A program made the translations under genes and the position numbers. DNA of 64,000 nt, taken from positions 992,001 through 1,056,000 of the forward strand of contig NZ_QHHQ01000001.1 in NCBI RefSeq assembly GCF_003258595.1, written 5' to 3'. Shown here piece after piece: positions 54,121 to 61,106 of the stretch. The stretch's first letter is position 1, and every line of letters starts with the position of its first letter. This DNA comes from Acuticoccus sediminis. Lineage in GTDB: Bacteria; Pseudomonadota; Alphaproteobacteria; Rhizobiales; Amorphaceae. The notes under the pieces are model-generated. The model was given only the letters and a program-made list of their open reading frames with translations. It had not been told where the DNA came from and searched no databases.

Positions 54121-55826
54121 ACGCGCCCCTGCATCGCGCGGCGGTGGCGGAAGAGGAACGCCGGGACGCCGCGCGCCACCGCGAACGCGACGAACGGGAG
54201 CGCGAGCTGGATCAGCGCCAGCATCGCCACCAGCCGGCGATCCCCGCCGGTCGCCGCGGCGACGGCCTCGGTGGTGACGGTCGCCACCCGGCCGCCGCCG
54301 ATGATGCGCGTCGGCACGTAGAGGGCGACGCTCACCGCCATGCCGAGCGCCGCCGCGACGCAGAGCGGGCGCGTCAGCAGTGCGAGGCGGACCGTCACGA
54401 AGCGCCGCCACCGCGGGACGCCGAAGCTGCGCGCGGCCATCTCGTAGCGCGCGTCGAGCGCCCGCCAGGGGCCGGACAGGGCGATCAGCGCGTAAGGGAG
54501 AGTGAAGAGCGCGTGGGAGAGCGTCACCAGGACGGGGCCGGCCGTCAGTCCCGCCGCGATGGTGAGGATCGCGAGGCCGAACAGGAAGGCCACCTGCGGC
54601 ACGATCAGCGGCAGATAGATGATCCCGCCCACCGTCACGCCGCTGGCCAGCAGCGTGACGGCGAGCGGCAGGGCGATGGCGGTCGCGCCCAGCGCGACGG
54701 CGAGCGTGGTGCCGAGGGTCGCGAGGTGGTCCCCCATCCGGCTCTGCCAGACGGCGAGGCCCATGTTGGTGGGCGCGACGTCCGGAAACGGCCAGTAGCC
54801 TGCGACCGACTGAACGGCGAGGCCCGCGACGGCGAGGGTCATCGTCGCGGTCAGCGCACTGGCGAAGGCGAGTGCGGCGAGGCGCACCGCCCCGTCGTGC
54901 CGGGCGCGCCGGCCGCTCGCCCGCAGGGCCGCGAGGCCCCGGCCGGCGAGCCGCTCCAGCGCGGTCCAGACGAGGACGAGGGCGAGCATCAGGGCGAGCA
55001 GCAGCACCGCGCCCGCGCTGCCGACGAGCCAGGCGGAGACGTCCGGCGCGGTGAGCTCGTTGAGGATGCGCACGGCGAGCGGGGCGGGCCGGGTCGGCCC
55101 GAGGATCATCGCGACGTCCACCACGGACACGGAGAAGGCCAGCACCGCCAGCACCGGCAGCTTGATCTGCCGGTAGACCAGCGGCCAGACCCCGTGAAGG
55201 AACGCGGCCATCCGCCCGTACCCGAGCGAGCGCGCGAGCTGGACGCGCTGGCGCGGCTCGGTCTGGGCGAGGGCGGCGAGGCCCATCAGCACAAGGAACG
55301 GCGTCTCCTTCATGACGAGAGCGGCCGTCATCGCGATCCCCCACGGGTCCTTGACGAGGGCGATGTCCGGCGGGGCGGTCAGCCCGGTCGCCCACGGCGA
55401 GAGGAGGCGCAGCACGAGCCCGGACGGGGCGAAGAGCAGCGTGAAGCCGAGCGCCGCTGCCGCGTGCGGGACCGAGAGGAGCGGCGCCAGTAGTCGGTCG
55501 GTCACGGCCATCGCCCGCGTCCCGTAGCTCGCCGCCAGGATCAGCGCGGCCGCGCCGAGCGAGACGAGGGTCGCGACCAGCGCCGTGCCGGCCGAGAGCG
55601 CCGCGGAGTGGGCCATCCCCGGCCGTCCCGCGAACGCGGCGAAGGCGGCAAGGTCCACGCTGTCGGCCCCGATCGCGGGCAGGTAACCGAAAGCCGGCAC
55701 CGTCACGCCCGCGAGTCCGGCAACGACCGGAACGGCGATGACGAGCTTGACGGCGAGGCCCGCCGCGGCCGACGGGGTCACGCGCCGTTCAGCCGGGCCG
55801 TGGCCAGAGGCCGTCCGGGACGGCAC
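54117..55826 (-). CDS. ABC transporter permease, double-length YnjC-like
   Basis: 569 aa with about twelve hydrophobic segments arranged as two fused permease halves (about 40-270 and 310-555). Each half has an EAA-type cytoplasmic loop contacting the ATPase (ARSLGYGRMAAFLHGVWPLVYRQIKLP and ARSFGVPRWRRFVTVRLALLTRP). The start is a GTG; a second GTG 45 bases later is possible. No periplasmic binding-protein gene is next to the pair, whereas ynjB normally precedes ynjC. Confidence 0.85.
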   Translation of the reverse strand: MPSRTASGHGPAERRVTPSAAAGLAVKLVIAVPVVAGLAGVTVPAFGYLPAIGADSVDLAAFAAFAGRPGMAHSAALSAGTALVATLVSLGAAALILAASYGTRAMAVTDRLLAPLLSVPHAAAALGFTLLFAPSGLVLRLLSPWATGLTAPPDIALVKDPWGIAMTAALVMKETPFLVLMGLAALAQTEPRQRVQLARSLGYGRMAAFLHGVWPLVYRQIKLPVLAVLAFSVSVVDVAMILGPTRPAPLAVRILNELTAPDVSAWLVGSAGAVLLLALMLALVLVWTALERLAGRGLAALRASGRRARHDGAVRLAALAFASALTATMTLAVAGLAVQSVAGYWPFPDVAPTNMGLAVWQSRMGDHLATLGTTLAVALGATAIALPLAVTLLASGVTVGGIIYLPLIVPQVAFLFGLAILTIAAGLTAGPVLVTLSHALFTLPYALIALSGPWRALDARYEMAARSFGVPRWRRFVTVRLALLTRPLCVAAALGMAVSVALYVPTRIIGGGRVATVTTEAVAAATGGDRRLVAMLALIQLALPFVAFAVARGVPAFLFRHRRAMQGRV

Positions 55827-56037
55827 GGCCGGTGGGGGTGCGCTGCCGCGTCTCGCATTCGCTCAATCGCCGTCCGTTCCGCCGCCCCGATGTCGGGGCC
55901 GAACCTAGGCCATGTGCCCCGGGCGTGTACACGGGTCTTGGCCCCGGGCGCGCTCCCGCCGGCGCGGCCGCTCCGGTGGGCCCCGTCTGTGACGAAGGGC
56001 CATCGTCGGCAACGGATTGCAGCGCTATAGTGACCCG

Positions 56038-56514
56038 ATGTCGATCGCCGATGCTGAATCCTTTCACGCGGTTCTCTTCCCGCATCGTTCGCTGACACGT
56101 CGTGGCTATCTCGTCATGATGGCCATCGTCGTCGGCACGATGGGCTTCGCCGCGCTGCGAACGATGGCGATCGGCGCCTGGCCCGTCGCGGTGTTCGCGG
56201 TCGCCGACATCGCGCTCGTCTGGGGCGCCTTCCGCCTCTCCTACCGTTCCGGCCGCCAGTTCGAGGAAGTCAGCGTCACGCCGGCCGAGGTGCTGGTGCG
56301 CAAGGTGTCGCCGGCCGGGCGCATCGTCGAGCATCGCTTCCAGACCGCATGGGCGCGGCTGAAGGTCGTGCGCCGCGACGAGGACGTGGTGCACCTGCAG
56401 ATCGGCTCCCATGGCCGCGCGACGGTGATCGGCGCCTTCCTGAACCCGGCCGACCGCGCGTCCTTCGCCGACGCGCTCGACGCGGCCATCGCCCGAAACC
56501 GGCTCAGCCGCTGA
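56038..56514 (+). CDS. DUF2244 membrane protein
   Basis: 158 aa from ATG (MSIADAESFHAVLFPHRSLTRRG). Two adjacent membrane helices (about 28-72), with the family block FPHRSLTRRGY and RQFEEVSVTPAEVLVRKVSPAGR..., then a ~85-residue cytosolic beta-rich domain ending FLNPADRASFADALDAAI. DUF2244 proteins are common in alphaproteobacteria; the function is unknown. Divergent from the ABC permease, convergent with the TraB gene. Confidence 0.85.
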   Translation: MSIADAESFHAVLFPHRSLTRRGYLVMMAIVVGTMGFAALRTMAIGAWPVAVFAVADIALVWGAFRLSYRSGRQFEEVSVTPAEVLVRKVSPAGRIVEHRFQTAWARLKVVRRDEDVVHLQIGSHGRATVIGAFLNPADRASFADALDAAIARNRLSR

Positions 56515-56538
56515 CGCCGTCGCCGCCGCGGCGCCGGT

Positions 56539-57597
56539 CTATTGCGCCGGCTCGGGCATCAGTCGGAGCTGCGATCCGGTCTTGGCGGGCATCTCACCCG
56601 CGCGGTGGGCGTCGCCCTCGACGCGGCTGACGGTCAGGCCGGCGGCGCGCACCAGCTCGACGAGGCCGTCCTCGCCGGGCAGGTGGAGGGCGCCGACCGC
56701 GACGACCTTGCCGCCCTCGCGCAGGCCCGGCAGCAACCGCCGCGCCATCACCCGGTTGCGGCCCGCGACGAGGCGCTCCCAGAACATCGCCTCGATCTTG
56801 GAGGCCTCCTCGGGGCCGACGAGCTCGTCCATGTCCGCGGCGCCGAGGGCCCACATCGCGCCGATGTGGCGCGTGCGGTAGAGCGCGAGGTTGAGATACC
56901 AGAGCGCGCTGTCGTCGAGGTCCTGGGAGAGGGTCATCCGCAGGATCGGGTCCATCTCCTCGGGCGGACCGTCGAGCGCGGAGATCTGCTCCTCCACCGT
57001 CTCCAGCGCCTTCACCTCGATGCCGGCGTCCTCGGCGATCTCCTCGAGGTTGTCGTCGAGGCCCGGGCCGTCGAACTGGTCCAGCGCGCAGGGGGGGACG
57101 CTCAGCAGCGAGAGCAGCATCAGCGGGCGGAGCTGCTCGGCGACGGCGATCGGCATGCCGTAGCCCATGAGGACGTCGGCCGCGTGGGCGCGCTCGGCCT
57201 CGCTCATGCCGTCGGTGAAGCGGCTGCCGTCGGTGCGGAAGAGGTTCTTCGGATCGGCGCCCCACCGCGCCACCTCGCCCTCGACCGACTCGCCCTCGAG
57301 CTCGAGGTAGAGGCCCGATGCGCCGGCCACCAGCGCGGCAAGCTCCGGCCCCGGCTCCTCGATCCCGCCCGCCGCCACGTGGAAGGTGCCGACGAGGTAG
57401 GACGGCGGATCGGTCTCGACGCGCCAAAGCCGGCCCTCGGCGTTCGGCATCGAGCGTTTCGCCTCGGCGATCGCCTCGACGGCCTCGGGGCTGGCGAGCA
57501 GCGTGGCATCGGACGCGGGGGGCGGGCCGCATTCGGCTTCGGCACCGCCGGCCGCCGCCAGCCAGATGGCGGCGACGGCCCAATGCGCGAACTTCAT
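56539..57597 (-). CDS. TraB/GumN family protein, secreted
   Basis: 352 aa with signal peptide (FAHWAVAAIWLAAAGGAEA|EC). TraB/GumN (Tiki-like) fold, proposed metal-dependent peptidase: two GxxH motifs, GTFH (about residue 71) and GALH (about 308), plus Glu-rich LYLELEGESVEGEV. ATG chosen at the signal-peptide methionine; a 20-residue extension is not supported. It lies 31 bases downstream of the PfkB kinase, likely one operon. Confidence 0.83.
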   Translation of the reverse strand: MKFAHWAVAAIWLAAAGGAEAECGPPPASDATLLASPEAVEAIAEAKRSMPNAEGRLWRVETDPPSYLVGTFHVAAGGIEEPGPELAALVAGASGLYLELEGESVEGEVARWGADPKNLFRTDGSRFTDGMSEAERAHAADVLMGYGMPIAVAEQLRPLMLLSLLSVPPCALDQFDGPGLDDNLEEIAEDAGIEVKALETVEEQISALDGPPEEMDPILRMTLSQDLDDSALWYLNLALYRTRHIGAMWALGAADMDELVGPEEASKIEAMFWERLVAGRNRVMARRLLPGLREGGKVVAVGALHLPGEDGLVELVRAAGLTVSRVEGDAHRAGEMPAKTGSQLRLMPEPAQ

Positions 57598-57628
57598 CAA
57601 AACCTCGCGAGATCGGCGCGACGTCCGA

Positions 57629-58627
57629 TCAGAACGTGAAGCCTGCGTCTTTGGCAAGGTCGGCGAGCGTCGTCTGCGGGCGGGCGCCGAAGTGCGAGAT
57701 CACCTCGGCGGCGCAGAGGGCGCCGAGACGGGCGCATTCCGCCGGGGCGAGGCCGCGGGCGTGACCCAACATGTAGCCGCCGGCGAAGAGGTCGCCTGCG
57801 CCTGTGAGGTCGACGACCTTGGTCTTCCCGGCCGGGACGTCGATCGCCTCGCCGCCCGTGATGACGCGCGCGCCCTTCTCGCTCATCGTGACGACGGCGG
57901 TCGGCACCAGCTCGCCGAGCCTGGCGGCGGCGGCGTCGAAGTCGTCGGTCTGGAAGAGGGACTTCACCTCGGAGGCATTGGCGAAGCAGAGGCCGATGGT
58001 GCCGCCCGACAGGATCGTCATGAAGTCGTCGCGGTGCCTTTCGACGCAGAACGAGTCGGACAGCGTGATCGCGGCGATCTTGCCGGCGGCGGTGGCCCGC
58101 TTGGCGGCGAGGTAGAAGGCGGCCATCGCGGCCGGCGGGTCGAAGAGGTAGCCTTCGAGGAAGGTGATCGCCGCCGCCTCGACGAGGCCGTCGACGATGT
58201 CCGCCTCGGTCAGCTCCTGGCTGGCGCCGAGGAAGGTGTTCATGGTGCGCTCGCCGTCCGGCGTCACCAGGATGGTGGAGGTCGCCGTCGGCGCGCCGCC
58301 GATCAGCGGCGGGGTCGTGAAGGCGACGCCCGCGTGGCGCATGTCGTGGACGTAGGCTTCGCCGTTCGCATCGTCGGCCACCTTGCCGATGAAGGCCGCG
58401 CGTCCGCCGAGGGAGGCGACGCCCGCCACCGTGTTGCCCGCCGAGCCGCCGGAGACGCGCACCGAGTCGGTGAGCTGGTCGTCCACCGCGCGGGCTTCCT
58501 CCTCGTTCACGAGGCGCATGGAGCCCTTGGCGACGCCGAGACGCTCCAGCGCGTCGTCGTGAACGTGGCCCAAGATGTCGAAGATGGCGTTCCCGATGCC
58601 GAGAACGTCAAAGCGTACGTCTGTCAT
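57629..58627 (-). CDS. PfkB-family sugar/nucleoside kinase, adenosine-kinase type
   Basis: 332 aa. PfkB fold with substrate motif VSGGSAGNTVAGVASLGGRAAFIGKV (about residue 58) and ATP/catalytic motif VDLTGAGDLFAGGYM (about 285; Asp of GAGD is the base). The pattern is that of the alphaproteobacterial adenosine kinase group. It phosphorylates adenosine or a similar nucleoside to the monophosphate. Starts 173 bases after (downstream of) the capsule-type gene; upstream of the TraB gene. Confidence 0.85.
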   Translation of the reverse strand: MTDVRFDVLGIGNAIFDILGHVHDDALERLGVAKGSMRLVNEEEARAVDDQLTDSVRVSGGSAGNTVAGVASLGGRAAFIGKVADDANGEAYVHDMRHAGVAFTTPPLIGGAPTATSTILVTPDGERTMNTFLGASQELTEADIVDGLVEAAAITFLEGYLFDPPAAMAAFYLAAKRATAAGKIAAITLSDSFCVERHRDDFMTILSGGTIGLCFANASEVKSLFQTDDFDAAAARLGELVPTAVVTMSEKGARVITGGEAIDVPAGKTKVVDLTGAGDLFAGGYMLGHARGLAPAECARLGALCAAEVISHFGARPQTTLADLAKDAGFTF

Positions 58628-58800
58628 TCAAATCTCCAATTGGAGAACACGGCGAACCATGCTCCGCCGGTCCGGTCAACCTCGGACGGTGTCGGCAAAA
58701 ATGCTGCCGCGCCGGCCAAAATCGCAAAACAGGCCTCCGATCGGGGCCGTTCGTGCCGGAAAACCGGTCGCGCGGGCACCGTCGTCCTGGCACGGTCGAC

Positions 58801-60072
58801 CTAGCGAGGGCGGATGCCGAGGGCGCCCGCCCGCGCGTAGCGCGGCGGCGTCCGGTCGGCGGGGTCGGGGGCGTTGACGGTGCCGGTGAGGATGCGGTTC
58901 GCCATCGCCTCGGCGGCGGCGCGGGTGCCGGCGCGCGAATAGATCGTCCCGCGCACCTGGATGCTGGCGGCGAGCGCCTTGCGGTAGGCGGCGAAGAGAG
59001 CCGGGTCCGGTACCTGCGGCGCGGTCCAGAAGGCGTCGAGCGGCTGCTGCGCCGTCAGGCCGGGGACGTCGTAGATCGCCGGCGACAGGGTGATCGTCGG
59101 GATGCCGGCGGCGAGACCGTCGAGGCCGGCGGACGAGTTGATCGTCACGAGACCGGCCGCGTCGTGCGTCCATTCCGACATCGGCAGGCCGTCCACGAAC
59201 GCAACGCGCCCGGCGATTCCGGCGGCGGCGGCGAGTTGCGGCACACGCTCCGCCCAGTGGACCGGCCCGAGGTCGCCGGGGTGCTTCTTGACGACGAGGC
59301 GCGTCCCCGCCGGGGCGTGGGCCGCAAAGGAGGCGAAGACCTCCGTCAGCGCCTCGGTCGTGTCCGCGTACTGGGAGTTCGTGCGGATCTGGAAGTCCGT
59401 GTCCGTCTGCATCGCGAAGAGGAAGAAGGGCGCGGCGAGACGGTCGCGCACCGCCCGGGCGGCGGCGTTGCGGCGAGAGAGCTGGCCCTCGCGCCACAGG
59501 AACCGCGCGTAGGCGACGAACGGGTGGTAGAGCCCGTGCTGGCGGTAGTGCGGATAGGTGAACCAGAGGAAGACGTTGGCGAGGTTCGTCTTCAGGTCGT
59601 CGACGGTCTCGAGGCCGGCCTCGCGCGGGTAGCGGACGGCCGTGTCGACGTCCGGCACGCCGGCGGCGAGGGCGCGGATGGTGTCCGGATCGGTGGGGAA
59701 CAGCGAATCGACCGAGTTGCCGTACTTCTCGATCGTCATCCAGTCCGGCCGAAGGTAGCCGAGTTCGGTGACGATGACGTCGATGCCCCGCCGCCGCGCC
59801 TCGGCCGCGGCCTCGTGATGGTACGGGCGCTGCTCCGAGTGCATCAGGACGGCGGTGATGGCGTGGCGCTCCATGAAGGCGCCGACGAACGCCGGCCAGT
59901 CGGCCAGCCGCCCGCGAAAGGCCACCGCCGGGGCGAGGCCCCAGGCGGCCCTGTCACCGGGGCACAGGTTGATCCGGTGGACCGTGGCGCCCCCATCGGT
60001 CAGATGGCGGGCGATCTGGCGGTAGAGCGGAGAGAGCGGCCCCTGAAGAAGAAGGACCCTGGGTCCTGTCAG
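58801..60072 (-). CDS. Capsule polysaccharide biosynthesis/export protein (KpsS/LipB-like)
   Basis: About 423 aa. The protein begins near [36 protein letters not shown] and includes [29 protein letters not shown] and a late [22 protein letters not shown], all typical of KpsS/KpsC-type Kdo transferases used in capsule lipid-linker synthesis. No ATG or GTG lies before the conserved N-terminus; the only candidate is a CTG whose bases overlap the grpE TGA, or a rare start slightly inside. The first ordinary start codon, GTG at 59925, would delete about 49 conserved residues. No other capsule gene is next to it. Confidence 0.78.
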   Translation of the reverse strand: MTGPRVLLLQGPLSPLYRQIARHLTDGGATVHRINLCPGDRAAWGLAPAVAFRGRLADWPAFVGAFMERHAITAVLMHSEQRPYHHEAAAEARRRGIDVIVTELGYLRPDWMTIEKYGNSVDSLFPTDPDTIRALAAGVPDVDTAVRYPREAGLETVDDLKTNLANVFLWFTYPHYRQHGLYHPFVAYARFLWREGQLSRRNAAARAVRDRLAAPFFLFAMQTDTDFQIRTNSQYADTTEALTEVFASFAAHAPAGTRLVVKKHPGDLGPVHWAERVPQLAAAAGIAGRVAFVDGLPMSEWTHDAAGLVTINSSAGLDGLAAGIPTITLSPAIYDVPGLTAQQPLDAFWTAPQVPDPALFAAYRKALAASIQVRGTIYSRAGTRAAAEAMANRILTGTVNAPDPADRTPPRYARAGALGIRPR

Positions 60073-60719
60073 GCCGCGTCTCCGGTCGCCCCGGCGTCGC
60101 CCTCGCCTTCGGCCTTCGGCTGGCCGGGCTTGGGACCGCCCTTCGACACGCCCACCATGGCGGGGCGCAGGACGCGATCGCCGATCACCGAGCCGACCTG
60201 CACGGTCTGGATCACCGTGCCGGACGCGACGTCGGGATTCTCGAGCTCGAACATCGCCTGGTGGAGGTTCGGGTCGAACTTCTGCCCGGTCGGGTCGAGG
60301 CTCTTGATGCCGTGCCGCTCGAAGACGGACTTCAGCTCGCGCTCGGTCATCTGGATGCCTTCGACCATCCCCTTCACCTCGGGCGGCAGGGATTCGAGGT
60401 CGGCATGCTTCACCGTGTCCATCGCGCGGGCGAAGTTGTCGGCGACGTTGAGGAGATCGCGGGCGAAGCTCGTCACGGCATACTGTCGTGCGTCGCTCAC
60501 GTCGCGCTGGGCGCGGCGGCGCACGTTCTCGGCCTCGGCGAGGGCACGCAGCATCTGGTTGCGCATGTCCTCCACCTCGGCGCGGGCCTCGGCGAGCGCC
60601 GTGTCCGCGTCGGAAGCGGGAGCGGCGGACTCCGCCGCCTCGCCCGCGCCCATGATCTCGGCGGCGTCGGGCACGAGGGTGTCCCCCTCGTGCCGATTCT
60701 TGTTCGTCTCGTCAGACAT
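60069..60719 (-). CDS. grpE: Nucleotide exchange factor GrpE
   Basis: 216 aa. GrpE releases ADP from DnaK. Acidic N-terminus, long coiled coil ([38 protein letters not shown], about 38-75), and beta-wing ([48 protein letters not shown]). It is 9 bases after trxA and overlaps the next gene, so it lies in a trxA-grpE-capsule operon rather than beside dnaK or hrcA. Confidence 0.95.
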   Translation of the reverse strand: MSDETNKNRHEGDTLVPDAAEIMGAGEAAESAAPASDADTALAEARAEVEDMRNQMLRALAEAENVRRRAQRDVSDARQYAVTSFARDLLNVADNFARAMDTVKHADLESLPPEVKGMVEGIQMTERELKSVFERHGIKSLDPTGQKFDPNLHQAMFELENPDVASGTVIQTVQVGSVIGDRVLRPAMVGVSKGGPKPGQPKAEGEGDAGATGDAA

Positions 60720-60728
60720 TGACGGTCC

Positions 60729-61049
60729 TTAGATAGAGGACTTGATCCAGTCGACGAGCTTGCCCTTCGGGGCAGCGCCCACTTGCGTGGCCGTCGGCTC
60801 GCCGTTCTTGAACATGATGAGCGTGGGGATCGAGCGGATGCCGTACTTCATGACGGTGTCCTGGTTCTCGTCCACGTTCATCTTGGCGATTTTGACTTTG
60901 CCATCCATCTCGGCGGCGATTTCTTCGAGCGCCGGGGAGATCATTTTGCAGGGGCCGCACCACTCGGCCCAGAAGTCGACGACGACGGGTTCGTCGGCCT
61001 TGATGACATCGCTGTCGAAGGTCGCGTCCGTGACCGTTGTGGAGGACAT
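60729..61049 (-). CDS. trxA: Thioredoxin TrxA
   Basis: 106 aa from the ATG after AAGGTGAG; a GTG 3 bases earlier also exists. General cytosolic disulfide reductant. Active site WCGPCK (about residue 31), cis-proline SIPTLIMF, and [12 protein letters not shown] at the end. It lies 57 bases downstream of addA and just upstream of grpE. Confidence 0.97.
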   Translation of the reverse strand: MSSTTVTDATFDSDVIKADEPVVVDFWAEWCGPCKMISPALEEIAAEMDGKVKIAKMNVDENQDTVMKYGIRSIPTLIMFKNGEPTATQVGAAPKGKLVDWIKSSI

Positions 61050-61106
61050 CACTCACCTTACTATCGCTGAAGTGTGAAGCCTACGTATGGATAGGGTGGG
61101 GGAGCG

